From Paludibacteraceae bacterium (GTDB lineage: Bacteria > Bacteroidota > Bacteroidia > Bacteroidales > Paludibacteraceae): a stretch of DNA of 64,000 bases. The translations under genes were made by a program, and so were the position numbers. Location of the stretch: assembly GCA_024692565.1 (NCBI GenBank), contig JAILMN010000025.1, positions 100,476-164,475 of the forward strand. The letters run 5' to 3'. Below, one piece after another: positions 46,410 through 55,092 of this stretch. The notes below the pieces were generated by a model. That model made no database searches. It worked only from the letters and a program-made list of their open reading frames with translations, and was not told the DNA's origin. How positions within the stretch are numbered: position 1 is the stretch's first letter; each line of letters starts with the position of its first letter.

Positions 46410-47168
46410 TTATTCCCAGTTACCTGCGTTGTTGTTCGGCGCGTAGATATCACCAACCTTTAAACCGGGGTAGTGTTCCAATTTTTGCTCGCGGTCCCTG
46501 AGGTTAACCAATTCCTGCTTGTTGAGGTCGCCCAGATAACTCTCAAACGGCGCACGTGCTTCAAACAACGGCACGCGGATACCTTGGCTGGTCTTGTAGT
46601 CATTGTTGACCTCGATCTCAAATTTCATACCGTCGCTGAACGGGATTTCTACGATCGAATTGATGCTGTTTTCATCAAACTGACCTTTGTAGAGCGCCTG
46701 CAGCATGTTCAACTCAATGGTATCACGACGGAAACCCTGCAGTTCATTCTTCTTAACCTCTGCATCGTTCTCCCAGATAAAGGCATACAATGCGTCGTTG
46801 TCCTCGAAAGAATTCTTTTTGAGAGCTCTTTTCTTAGCATCATTGAGGATTTTGATAGCTTTAGGCTCGGTCAAACCTGCCTCCAACTGTTTGTCCGTCA
46901 GACTTCCCTCTTTGAGCACCTCTTTTTTCGGCGCAGTCTTCAAAAACATCAAGAGCGTGTCATGACTGGCGGTAAAGCGACCGTGCTGATGGTGAAACTC
47001 TACCTCTGCTGTACGCAAATCAACCAGATTTTTGATAACTGCAACCTCACGCTCAGCGCGTGTGTTCTCAAATTTGATAGGGGTTGTAACACTTTTTACG
47101 CAGAAGACAGCCATCACTACTGCAGCTGCACAAAGGGCGCAAATGACAATAATTCTACTTGCTTTCAT
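46410..47168 (-). CDS. Membrane-anchored protein of unknown function
   Basis: The 252-residue product has one N-terminal membrane helix (about residues 5-27) and a charged soluble domain. The segment after the helix (RAEREVAVIKNLVDLRTAEVEFHHQHGRFTAS) looks like the start of a pseudopilin-like helix, with conserved E and aromatic residues and a D-x-L downstream, but there is no prepilin peptidase site. I do not recognise a family. Its promoter is at 47205-47236; rsmD follows on the same transcript. Confidence 0.65.
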   Translation of the reverse strand: MKASRIIVICALCAAAVVMAVFCVKSVTTPIKFENTRAEREVAVIKNLVDLRTAEVEFHHQHGRFTASHDTLLMFLKTAPKKEVLKEGSLTDKQLEAGLTEPKAIKILNDAKKRALKKNSFEDNDALYAFIWENDAEVKKNELQGFRRDTIELNMLQALYKGQFDENSINSIVEIPFSDGMKFEIEVNNDYKTSQGIRVPLFEARAPFESYLGDLNKQELVNLRDREQKLEHYPGLKVGDIYAPNNNAGNWE

Positions 47169-47204
47169 TATCGGTAAAATTTAATAGTTTTCACAAAATC
47201 GCCG

Positions 47205-47236
47205 CAAAGGTACAAAAAAATTTGCATATGTGCAAG
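47205..47236 (-). promoter_or_regulatory. Promoter for the membrane protein and rsmD
   Basis: On the minus strand CTTG (47233-47236), a 20-base spacer, then TACCTTTG (47205-47212). Confidence 0.8.
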
Positions 47237-47252
47237 AAAAATCGTAAATTTG
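47221..47252 (+). promoter_or_regulatory. Promoter for the RelA/SpoT-type gene
   Basis: TTTG at 47221-47224, a 20-base spacer, then TAAATTTG at 47245-47252. Interlocked with the divergent promoter; it fixes the start downstream at 47276. Confidence 0.85.
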
Positions 47253-47275
47253 CAGCGTTTTTTGAAATCTCACGT

Positions 47276-48712
47276 ATGGAAGACAGCAATAAAGTACTAT
47301 TTTCGATACTAAATGAGCGTCTGGAACTGCTTCGTCAATTAGATGCCGAAGGTGACTCGGAACGTCGTCGGCACATCGCGAAAGAGACGCAAACATTACA
47401 TGCACCAATGGCGCATAGGCTCGGTTTGTATCAGATCAAAACCGAGATGGAAGATTTGGCGCTGAAGTTTCTTGACTACGACACCTATAAATATATTGCG
47501 CACGCGTTAAATGCCAAAAAAGCGGAACGCGAGGAATATATCGCACGATTTATTGCGCCGTTAGAGGAGAAACTGAAAGCAGAGGGCTTTGTGTTTACTA
47601 TTAAAGGTCGTCCGAAGTCCATTCATTCGATTTATCATAAGATGCAGGCACAGCATTGTGATGTGGATCGCATCTATGATTTGTTCGCCATCCGTATTAT
47701 TTTAGATTCTCCTCTGGAGAAAGAGAAATCGGATTGCTGGCAAGTGTATTCGTTGATCACGGATGTATTCCCGCCGAATCCGAAACGTTTGCGTGACTGG
47801 TTGTCTGTACCGAAGGAGAATGGCTATGAATCTTTGCATACAACCGTTCTTGGGCCGGATAAACGATGGGTAGAAGTGCAGATTCGTACCAAGCGAATGG
47901 ACGAGGTAGCTGAGAAGGGCGTTGCGGCACACTGGTCGTATAAGGGTGTTAAAGGCTCCATCGTGCAGAAGTCCGGCGATATCTATGTATTCACTCCTAC
48001 GGGTGATTTGCGTCGTTTGCCGGAAGGCGCGACCGTATTGGATTTTGCGTATTCGATACATAGCGAAGTCGGCTCGCATTGCGTAGGTGGAACTATTCGC
48101 AATCAGAATGTGCCGATTCGTCAGAAACTTGAGAACGGAGATCAAGTGTCCATTTTGACGTCTCCCAACCAGCATCCGACCCCGGATTGGTTAACGTTTG
48201 TGGCATCTTCGAAGGCGAAGAATAAGATACGTCAGGCGTTGAATGAGATGGCCTATAAGTCGGCGGCGGAAGGAAAAGAGATGATCGAGCGCCGATTTAA
48301 GAACTGGAAGATTGATTATACAGAGGCTGACATCACACGTATGGCCATTAAGTTGGGCTATAAGGCTGTGAATGATTTATATCAGTCTTTGGCAACCGGT
48401 AAGGAGGATATCCAACGTTTGCGTGAGGTCATGCAAGAGCCGGAAGAGCAACCGACGTTGCCGCGTGAGCACACGGAATATGTAGATAAGTCGGAGTTGA
48501 AGGGATTGGCTATCGAGGTGGACATGAACGTTAAGAATGTGGATTATAACTTGTCCAAATGCTGCAATCCGCAGCCGGGAGATCCGATCTTTGCGTTTGT
48601 GTCCGTGACAAAAGGCATTCGTATCCACCGTTGTGATTGTCCGAATGCTGACAATATCCGTGAGCGCTATTCGTATAGAATGATTCCTGCCCGTTGGGCG
48701 AAGAAAAATTAA
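47276..48712 (+). CDS. RelA/SpoT-family protein lacking HD and ACT domains
   Basis: The 478-residue protein has the (p)ppGpp synthetase domain: the linker helix AHRLGLYQIKTEMEDLALK, the ATP-binding RPKSIHSIYHKM (about 111-122), YDLFAIRII, PKENGYESLHTT (about 183-190), VEVQIRTKRMDEVAEKGVAAHW. A TGS domain follows (IYVFTPTGDLRRLPEGATVLDFAY, about 234-295), then a zinc-finger-type segment (KCCNPQPGDPI...HRCDCPNADNI, about 427-455). Full RSH proteins have about 730 residues with an N-terminal HD hydrolase and a C-terminal ACT domain; both are missing. The promoter at 47221 confirms that no HD domain lies upstream. It probably makes alarmone, and another enzyme must remove it. Confidence 0.9.
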   Translation: MEDSNKVLFSILNERLELLRQLDAEGDSERRRHIAKETQTLHAPMAHRLGLYQIKTEMEDLALKFLDYDTYKYIAHALNAKKAEREEYIARFIAPLEEKLKAEGFVFTIKGRPKSIHSIYHKMQAQHCDVDRIYDLFAIRIILDSPLEKEKSDCWQVYSLITDVFPPNPKRLRDWLSVPKENGYESLHTTVLGPDKRWVEVQIRTKRMDEVAEKGVAAHWSYKGVKGSIVQKSGDIYVFTPTGDLRRLPEGATVLDFAYSIHSEVGSHCVGGTIRNQNVPIRQKLENGDQVSILTSPNQHPTPDWLTFVASSKAKNKIRQALNEMAYKSAAEGKEMIERRFKNWKIDYTEADITRMAIKLGYKAVNDLYQSLATGKEDIQRLREVMQEPEEQPTLPREHTEYVDKSELKGLAIEVDMNVKNVDYNLSKCCNPQPGDPIFAFVSVTKGIRIHRCDCPNADNIRERYSYRMIPARWAKKN

Positions 48713-48805
48713 ACATTTTTAGATGTAAGTTAAGTCCGATTTGCCTCCGATGTAACTCCGATAAAAGTCCGATGTAAGTCCGATGAGAAATATAGAACAT
48801 TTTTA
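48711..48805. repeat. Dispersed element with five 11-base-phased TCCGAT boxes (copy A)
   Basis: TCCGAT starts at 48735, 48746, 48757, 48768 and 48779, exactly 11 bases apart. The block is bounded by AACATTTTT on both sides (48712-48720 and about 48796-48804), and the second border directly precedes the recR start. A 23-base stretch is identical to copy B at 63884-63975. It fills the whole gap between the RSH gene and recR. Confidence 0.9.
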
Positions 48806-49426
48806 ATGAGTGATTATCCAAGCATAGTATTAGAACAAGCGGTCAATCAGATGGCATCGTTGCCGGGTGTAGGTCGTAGAACGGCTTTACGTCTTGTGCT
48901 GCATTTATTGCGCCAGTCGGACGCAGAGGTAGAAGCGTTTGCGGGTGCGTTCACGCGTCTGAAGAAAGATGTCATCTACTGTCGCGAATGTCATAATATA
49001 TCCGATACGGAGGTATGTCCGATCTGTGCGTCCACGCGTCGTGATCACACCACGATTTGTGTGGTGGAGAATGTGCAGGATGTGATGTCGATTGAGAATA
49101 CGGGGCAATATAACGGCGTTTATCATGTACTCGGCGGAATAATATCTCCGATGGAAGGAATTGGACCCAAGGATATAGAGATAGATTCGCTCATAGAGCG
49201 AGTGAGCAAAGGTGGGGTGGATGAAATCATTTTGGCGTTGCCTACGACGATGGAAGGAGATACGACCAATTTTTATATCTACCGCCGTTTGCAGAACGCT
49301 GGTTTTGCAGAGATGCCGAAGTTGTCGCAGATAGCGCGTGGTGTGGCTGTAGGCAACCAATTGGAATATACGGACGAGATTACGCTCGGACGTTCTATTG
49401 TGAACAGAACAGAATTCAAAGCATAA
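48806..49426 (+). CDS. recR: Recombination mediator RecR
   Basis: RecR helps load RecA at gaps with RecF/RecO. The 206-residue product has the helix-hairpin-helix region ([19 protein letters not shown]), the four-cysteine zinc finger ([17 protein letters not shown]), a Toprim domain ([28 protein letters not shown]), and a Walker B-like C-terminus ([17 protein letters not shown]). It overlaps the next gene by TAATG. Confidence 0.96.
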   Translation: MSDYPSIVLEQAVNQMASLPGVGRRTALRLVLHLLRQSDAEVEAFAGAFTRLKKDVIYCRECHNISDTEVCPICASTRRDHTTICVVENVQDVMSIENTGQYNGVYHVLGGIISPMEGIGPKDIEIDSLIERVSKGGVDEIILALPTTMEGDTTNFYIYRRLQNAGFAEMPKLSQIARGVAVGNQLEYTDEITLGRSIVNRTEFKA

Positions 49427-49860
49427 TGGAAACAATCGTAAAACGACTTAATTGGATATATTATATCCAAATGGTCATCTCTCTTATTGCGTTGACGGCG
49501 ATGTATTTCGCTTTTTCGAAAGGTTTGTACGAACCGCTTGATACAATGTCCTCGCTCGGTCAGACCGTTCAGTACATCATCATCATCGATGCGCTGATCA
49601 CTATTCCGCTGGGTTTGTATCTGATAAAATGGCTTAAGCCGCAGACGCCGGAGAAGTACTTCAAGTTGGCCGGAGCACGCATCTTGTTGGTGAGCAACAC
49701 TATGCCGTTGGGTATCGTTGCGTTCTACTGGATGGGTGGATATAAATCGATGCTTTGGGTGGCTGCCATTGCAGCAATCGGTTGGTATTTCTCGAAGCCT
49801 ACGCTTGGAAAAGCCGAGGAAGAGATGAAGCCGGAGGATCCTAACGAAGAAAAATATTAA
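49426..49860 (+). CDS. Four-helix membrane protein, unknown function
   Basis: The 144-residue product has four predicted membrane helices (about 10-30, 44-63, 80-100, 105-122), short loops and an acidic tail (EEEMKPEDPNEEKY). I recognise no family motif. It is translationally coupled to recR and lies three bases before the HAD-type gene. Confidence 0.75.
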   Translation: METIVKRLNWIYYIQMVISLIALTAMYFAFSKGLYEPLDTMSSLGQTVQYIIIIDALITIPLGLYLIKWLKPQTPEKYFKLAGARILLVSNTMPLGIVAFYWMGGYKSMLWVAAIAAIGWYFSKPTLGKAEEEMKPEDPNEEKY

Positions 49861-49863
49861 ACT

Positions 49864-50286
49864 ATGATTATAGCTTGTGATTTTGACGGTACTATCGTTA
49901 CCCATGAATATCCGCGGATAGGAAAGCCTATTCCATTTGCCATTCAGACCCTGAAGAAACTGCAGGAAGAGGATCATCATCAGATTATCCTTTGGACGGT
50001 TCGTGAGGGCGAATTGCTTCAGGAAGCGGTGGATTATTGCAAAAGCAGAGGTTTGGAATTCTATGCGATCAACAGTAATTATCCGGAGGAAGAGCCGGCA
50101 CATGGAACTGCGCGTAAACTGGTAGCGGACTTATGGATTGATGACCGTAATTTAGGCGGACTTCCCGATTGGGGAGTGATTTATAATATGATTCACTCCG
50201 GCAAATGCTGGGAGCCGGCGCCGCAAGGTAATATGGAGGACTTGCGTCCTAAGAAAAAAGGACTGTTCAGTAAGTTATTCGGATGA
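49864..50286 (+). CDS. BT_0820-type HAD-superfamily phosphatase
   Basis: The 140-residue protein starts with the HAD motif I CDFDGTIV, has motif II-like ILWTVREG and a motif IV DLWIDDRN. BT_0820 of Bacteroides thetaiotaomicron is the structural reference for this short, capless type. The substrate is unknown. It overlaps the GNAT gene by ATGA. Confidence 0.88.
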   Translation: MIIACDFDGTIVTHEYPRIGKPIPFAIQTLKKLQEEDHHQIILWTVREGELLQEAVDYCKSRGLEFYAINSNYPEEEPAHGTARKLVADLWIDDRNLGGLPDWGVIYNMIHSGKCWEPAPQGNMEDLRPKKKGLFSKLFG

Positions 50287-50774
50287 TTAAGTTGCGTAAA
50301 ATAGAGCCAACAGATCTGCCGTTCTTGTATCTATGGGAGAACGATGCTTCGGCTTGGGCGGACGGGACGAATCATAATCCGTTGTCCCAGCAGGACTTGC
50401 GTGCATATATCAAGTCCACAACGGGAGATATCTACCGTGACGGGCAGTTGCGATTGGTGATTACGGAGGATGATGCGACGTTAGGTTGTATAGACCTTTT
50501 TGATTTCGATCCGCGTAACAGGCGAGCGGCGATCGGTCAGTATGTTGCGCCGGAATTTCGCGGTAAAGGAGTAGGGAGGAAGGCTTTGGAACAATTGGAG
50601 GCATATGCTTTCGAGCATTTGAATCTGCGTGTACTGTATGCCGTTATTGCAAGTTCGAATACGGCTTGCTCGGCATTGTATGAAAAGGCCGGATATATAC
50701 CTTCTTCGCCTTTGCAGGCTTGGACGTTGGAGTCGGATGCCGTGGTGTGGCTTAAGAAAAATGAAAATGCATGA
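50283..50774 (+). CDS. GNAT-family N-acetyltransferase
   Basis: The 163-residue product has the GNAT acetyl-CoA loop APEFRGKGVGRKALEQLEAYAF and the strand LRVLYAVIASSNTACSALYEKAGY. The pattern is closest to RimJ/SpeG-like acetyltransferases that act on protein N-termini, ribosomal proteins or polyamines. The acceptor is not known. It overlaps both neighbours by ATGA. Confidence 0.9.
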   Translation: MIKLRKIEPTDLPFLYLWENDASAWADGTNHNPLSQQDLRAYIKSTTGDIYRDGQLRLVITEDDATLGCIDLFDFDPRNRRAAIGQYVAPEFRGKGVGRKALEQLEAYAFEHLNLRVLYAVIASSNTACSALYEKAGYIPSSPLQAWTLESDAVVWLKKNENA

Positions 50775-52633
50775 GTAGATTCAAACCATATGTAGATCAG
50801 CAGGGACGCGCATTGCCGTATCCATGGATCATTAACACTATGTTGATGTTGGTGGGCGGGGTACAGACGATTCATCTGCGTATATGGAGCCGTAAACCGC
50901 GTCACGCGGCGGAGAAAACGCTGCGTGATATATTGTCAATCTCACGAGATACGGTGTTTGGCAAGGAGCATCATTTCGATCGTATTTTATCGGCTACGAC
51001 AGCAGAGGATTTATTCCGTCTGTATCGTTTGTATGTGCCGGTTAATAACTCATTCGAGACCTTGCGTCCGTACGTAGAGCGGCATAAGAACGGCGAAGAG
51101 AATGTTCTTTTCCCCGGCAAGCCGGAGATGTACGCGACGACTTCCGGTACAACCAGCGAGCCTAAATGGATCCCGATGACGCATAAGTATCTGAAGGACG
51201 TGTACGGCAAGATGAGTCATATCTGGACGTGGAATTTCGTGAAACATCGCAACCGTATATTCGGTGGACATATTTTCACAACGGTAGGTAAAGAATGTGA
51301 GGGTTATGCCCCTGACGGCACGTTGTTTGGTGCTGTAAGTGGTGTGTTAGTGCGTGATATACCGCCGATTATCAAAAAGCATTACACGGCTCCGGCGGCT
51401 GTCATGTCTATACCCGACTACGCTGCACGCAACTACACCCTGATGCGTCTGGCGATGCAGCATCGTGACGTCACTCTGTGGGCTACAGCCAATCCGTCCA
51501 CCATTTTGGAATTGCTGCGGGTACTCAACGAGAACACGGAGGAGATGCTGAACGACATTGAGAAAGGTACCATATGCGAGGATTTCGATATACCGTTCGC
51601 TATCCGCGACGAATTGGATCAGTATATATCTCCGAAACCGGAGCGTGCCGCCGAACTGCGTGCTATATTGGCGGAGAAGGGGCATCTGTATCCGAAGGAT
51701 TTCTGGCCGTGGTTGCAATATCTCAGTACGTGGAAATGCGGTAATACGAAGATCTATATGGACAAATATATGGATCAATTTGATTGGAACAAGACGTACT
51801 ACCAGGAGTTGGGATATATAGCCACCGAATGCCGCTTTGGCTTCTCGTTGGACGACACGAACGAATCGGTGCTCTTCCCACAATTCCACTATTACGAGTT
51901 TGTGGAGGAAAGCGAATTGGACAGTCCGCGGAAGCATTTTCTGCAAATTGACGAATTGGAGCAAGGTAAGCGCTACTGCGCGTACGTAACGACCTATTCG
52001 GGACTCTTCCGCTACAATATGAACGACCTTGTGGAGGTAGGCGGCAAATACTATGAGACGCCGACGGTGCATATGGTATCGAAAGTGAACGGCATCGTGT
52101 CCATGACAGGTGAAAAACTCTATGAACCGCAGTTTATGAACGCGGTACATCAGGCAGAGGAAGAAACGGGTATTAAGACGAAGTTCTTTGTGGGTTTTGC
52201 GGATGTAGAGGAATCCAAATACCACTTCTACTATGAGTTTGAGGATGAGAAGACGACGCAAGAGACAGCAGATGCGTTCACGAAAGTGGTAGATGAGAAA
52301 CTGCAACATATTAACTTGGAATACGAGTCCAAGCGACAGTCCTTCCGCTTGCATGATCCGGAGGCGCATATATTGCTGTCCAATGCTTACGCGCGTTTCA
52401 AAGCCTCCTGCCTGAAGGATGGTTTCCGTGACGGACAATTTAAGTTTAACCTTTTGATGCAAGATGAGAAACGCCGCACCAAATTTAATCTTCTCCAACG
52501 TTTGGAGACGCGTTTCGAGCAATTAAGTGATACAATTATTGAACGAGCAGATAGAATTGATGAAAGACAAAAAGAACGTGCTAAACGGCGTACGAACCGT
52601 CGTATTCGATCTGGACGGAACGCTGTACGATAA
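50771..52633 (+). CDS. GH3 auxin-responsive promoter-family (acyl-adenylate-type) protein
   Basis: The 620-residue product matches the GH3/JAR1-like family of adenylate-forming enzymes: ATTSGTTSEPKWIPMTHKYL (ATP-binding loop), YIATECRFGFSLDDTNE and GLFRYNMNDLVEVGGKYYETP, VSKVNGIVSMTGEKLYE. Plant GH3 proteins conjugate amino acids to hormones; bacterial members have unknown substrates. The conserved part ends near residue 570. The last stretch (RADRIDERQKERAKRRTNRRIRSGRNAVR) is very basic and comes from 74 bases shared out of frame with the next gene. Confidence 0.85.
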   Translation: MSRFKPYVDQQGRALPYPWIINTMLMLVGGVQTIHLRIWSRKPRHAAEKTLRDILSISRDTVFGKEHHFDRILSATTAEDLFRLYRLYVPVNNSFETLRPYVERHKNGEENVLFPGKPEMYATTSGTTSEPKWIPMTHKYLKDVYGKMSHIWTWNFVKHRNRIFGGHIFTTVGKECEGYAPDGTLFGAVSGVLVRDIPPIIKKHYTAPAAVMSIPDYAARNYTLMRLAMQHRDVTLWATANPSTILELLRVLNENTEEMLNDIEKGTICEDFDIPFAIRDELDQYISPKPERAAELRAILAEKGHLYPKDFWPWLQYLSTWKCGNTKIYMDKYMDQFDWNKTYYQELGYIATECRFGFSLDDTNESVLFPQFHYYEFVEESELDSPRKHFLQIDELEQGKRYCAYVTTYSGLFRYNMNDLVEVGGKYYETPTVHMVSKVNGIVSMTGEKLYEPQFMNAVHQAEEETGIKTKFFVGFADVEESKYHFYYEFEDEKTTQETADAFTKVVDEKLQHINLEYESKRQSFRLHDPEAHILLSNAYARFKASCLKDGFRDGQFKFNLLMQDEKRRTKFNLLQRLETRFEQLSDTIIERADRIDERQKERAKRRTNRRIRSGRNAVR

Positions 52634-53171
52634 AACGGGTTTGGCGAGACGTATGGTGCGCCGCTTATGGTGGTGCCTGCCGTTATTGGCTGCTGAGCGA
52701 ATTGCCAGACGCAATATGCACTATGTGCAGTATGCATCCGAAGAAGAGTTTTTCGGAGCATTCTTTGCGTATATGTCGCGTGGACACTGGTGGGGAATCG
52801 ATATTGCCGCGGTGTGGTACCACACGGTGTACCTGCCGACCATGGTGCGTATAATCCATGCTCATTACAAGCCGCGCCCGGAAGCATTGGAACTGATAGA
52901 GGAAGCCAAGGCCAAAGGCTTGAAGATGGCCATCTATTCGGATTACGGTTGCGTGATGGAGAAAATGGAGGCTTTGGGTATTGATCCTTCGCCGTTTGAG
53001 TTGCTGATCTCGGCTCCGGAATTAGGCGCGCTCAAGCCTTCCGAGCCTTGCGCAAGACGTGTATTAGAGATGTTAGAAGCCGATCCGGCTACTACGCTCA
53101 TCGTGGGTGACAAAGAAGAGAAAGACGGAGCCGCGGCAAAGGCTGTAGGCGCAAGATTCTATAAGATATGA
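52560..53171 (+). CDS. HAD-superfamily hydrolase
   Basis: The 203-residue protein has motif I VVFDLDGTLYDKTG, motif II IYSDYG and a motif III/IV pair (GALKPSEPCARRVLEM, IVGDKEEKDGAAAKA). A cap-domain segment of mostly aromatic residues lies at about 45-110 and could bind a hydrophobic or aromatic substrate. The ATG at 52560 is chosen because an earlier ATG at 52527 would add residues with no HAD homology. Either way the start lies inside the GH3 gene. Confidence 0.85.
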   Translation: MKDKKNVLNGVRTVVFDLDGTLYDKTGLARRMVRRLWWCLPLLAAERIARRNMHYVQYASEEEFFGAFFAYMSRGHWWGIDIAAVWYHTVYLPTMVRIIHAHYKPRPEALELIEEAKAKGLKMAIYSDYGCVMEKMEALGIDPSPFELLISAPELGALKPSEPCARRVLEMLEADPATTLIVGDKEEKDGAAAKAVGARFYKI

Positions 53172-54055
53172 ACAAACGCTACCAAGATCTAAAAGTGACG
53201 GAAGGGACGTATGTGCCGCCGGAGAGGATGGACTATCCCGAAGATGACCCGTATGTAGGCTTATACAAACCAGTCTATGACCGCGATTATCCGGAGGTAG
53301 ATGCCAATTATCCTTACGTGAACGATCGGTTCTCGAATCGTTTCTGTATCTTCATGGGCACCTGTGTTATCTTGCCGTTGATGGGACTTATCTTGCGTCT
53401 GACTTACGGTCTGCGTTGGCAGATAGAAGGAGAGAAACGTTGGCACCGGTGTACATGGTCTTCCAAACGGATGTTACGCCAGCATGACCTGTCTAACGGC
53501 GCTATCACGATTGCCAATCATTGTTTCCGCCATGATTGTGCGTCGGTGTTGACTGCGTTAGGACGCGCTTGCTGTATGGATATCCGAGTTCCCATGTTCG
53601 CACCTAATTTCCGCACGAAAGACCAGTATTTCTTGCGTAGCGTAGGAGGAATACCAATCCCTGCTGCCGAAGCCGGGCTAAGTGCGATGAAGGCTTTTAA
53701 TGCAGCTTTTGATGAGTTTAACCACCGCAAATACTGGTTTCATATCTTTCCGGAAACCAAACGTTGGGACTTCTACAAGCCGCTTCGTCCTTTCCAGAAA
53801 GGTGCGTTCACGATGGCGTACAAATACAACAAACCGATTATTCCTTGTGCGGTGACTTATCGTGAACGAACCGGTATATGGCGTTGGTTAGGGGCGAAAG
53901 ACGAACCGCTCATACAAGTGATCATCGGTACGCCTATCTATCCGGATACGAAGCAACCTCGTGCTGCAGAAACAGAGCGTTTATTGAATATCACACACCA
54001 AACCATATGTCGTTTAGCGGGAATAAAGCACAATACCTGGCCGTCACAGCTCTGA
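53168..54055 (+). CDS. Lysophospholipid acyltransferase-family protein
   Basis: The 295-residue protein has the PlsC catalytic motif NHCFRHDCAS (HX4D) and the acyl-acceptor motif HIFPETKRWDFYKP, with one hydrophobic segment (about 60-80). It belongs to the 1-acyl-glycerol-3-phosphate acyltransferase-like family, so it probably acylates a lipid precursor at the membrane. The first 50 residues are charged and unusual for PlsC. It overlaps the HAD gene by ATGA, and the EamA gene starts inside its 3' end. Confidence 0.85.
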   Translation: MNKRYQDLKVTEGTYVPPERMDYPEDDPYVGLYKPVYDRDYPEVDANYPYVNDRFSNRFCIFMGTCVILPLMGLILRLTYGLRWQIEGEKRWHRCTWSSKRMLRQHDLSNGAITIANHCFRHDCASVLTALGRACCMDIRVPMFAPNFRTKDQYFLRSVGGIPIPAAEAGLSAMKAFNAAFDEFNHRKYWFHIFPETKRWDFYKPLRPFQKGAFTMAYKYNKPIIPCAVTYRERTGIWRWLGAKDEPLIQVIIGTPIYPDTKQPRAAETERLLNITHQTICRLAGIKHNTWPSQL

Positions 54056-54948
54056 TTGTCTCGATGATCATCTGGTCGGTAAGCGGCATCGCGATCAAAC
54101 AAGCGTTGCTGGTTTTTCCGCCTTTCACGATGATTGTGCTACGCTTTGTGCCGTCGGTGCTGCTGATGTTCCTTATTGGTCTTATCTGCCGCAAGAGTCC
54201 GTTGTTTGGTTTGCAGCGTTTGCATTGGCGTGACTTGCCATTTTTTCTTATCGCCGGATTCTGTCAACCGTTCCTGTATTACCTGCTTGAGACCTTTGCT
54301 TACGACGCGCTCAATAGTCCTACGATAGCGGAAACACTGCTTTCTACAAGCCCGCTGCTGAGTCCTATTTTTGCGGCAGCACTGCTGCGCGAACGCGTTA
54401 CAAAATACAATATCATAGGCATTCTCATCTCTACGCTCGGCGTTTTTGCGCTTACGCTGATAGGTGCAAAAGACTATTCTATCGGTAGTTATTGGGGCAT
54501 ATTATTGGCTTTTGCAGCGGTGTCTGCAGCGGTGATTGACTCGATTATGATGCGAAAAGTACCGATGCGTTACAGCTCCTTGTCGTTTATCTTTTATGCC
54601 CAATTGGTCAGCTTGCTTTTCTTCTTACCGATTTGGGGTTGGAAAGAAGGGACGACCGCACTGATGGCGATAGAGTGGTCAACTATCGAAACACAAACGG
54701 CACTCGGATGCATTGCTTATCTGACTATCTTTGCCAGCGTCATTGCGTTTATCTTATTTTGTTACGGTTTGCGGAAAACAAGCGTCACGCAGGCCAATGC
54801 TTTCAATAATATCCGTCCGGCGTTTACCGCTTTGTGGATGTTTTTGTTCTTCGGCGAACACCTGCCGTTAGGCAAGTGGGTAGGTATGATTTTAATCATA
54901 TTTGGTATATTTGTATGCCAAAAGAAAGAAAAAATTGCCGATTATTAA
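54007..54948 (+). CDS. EamA/DMT-superfamily transporter
   Basis: The 313-residue product has ten hydrophobic segments arranged as two EamA repeats (SMIIWSVSGIAIKQAL... in the first, LGCIAYLTIFASVIAFILFCYGLRKTSV... in the second). These are drug/metabolite transporters of varied specificity. The ATG at 54007 starts the first repeat; the frame is open further upstream, but that part is inside the acyltransferase gene. This is the last gene of the nine-gene run. Confidence 0.87.
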   Translation: MSFSGNKAQYLAVTALIVSMIIWSVSGIAIKQALLVFPPFTMIVLRFVPSVLLMFLIGLICRKSPLFGLQRLHWRDLPFFLIAGFCQPFLYYLLETFAYDALNSPTIAETLLSTSPLLSPIFAAALLRERVTKYNIIGILISTLGVFALTLIGAKDYSIGSYWGILLAFAAVSAAVIDSIMMRKVPMRYSSLSFIFYAQLVSLLFFLPIWGWKEGTTALMAIEWSTIETQTALGCIAYLTIFASVIAFILFCYGLRKTSVTQANAFNNIRPAFTALWMFLFFGEHLPLGKWVGMILIIFGIFVCQKKEKIADY

Positions 54949-54954
54949 GATTTT

Positions 54955-54986
54955 TTTGCATATACGAAATATATTTCTTACCTTTG
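54955..54986 (+). promoter_or_regulatory. Promoter for the three-gene reductase operon
   Basis: TTTG at 54955-54958, a 20-base spacer, then TACCTTTG at 54979-54986. The 5' leader to the first ATG (55093) is about 100 bases and contains no obvious structure. Confidence 0.85.
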
Positions 54987-55092
54987 CACGCTTTTTTCGT
55001 TCCGGTACTACCGGATAAGAAATTAGTAAAAGTAGATTACGCTTTTTTGTGGCAGTAATGCTACGATACATAGAAATTAAATAACAAACAAT

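Noticed and set aside
51347..52522. Minus-strand 391-residue open frame
   Set aside because: It is antisense to the GH3-family gene and has no recognisable domain.
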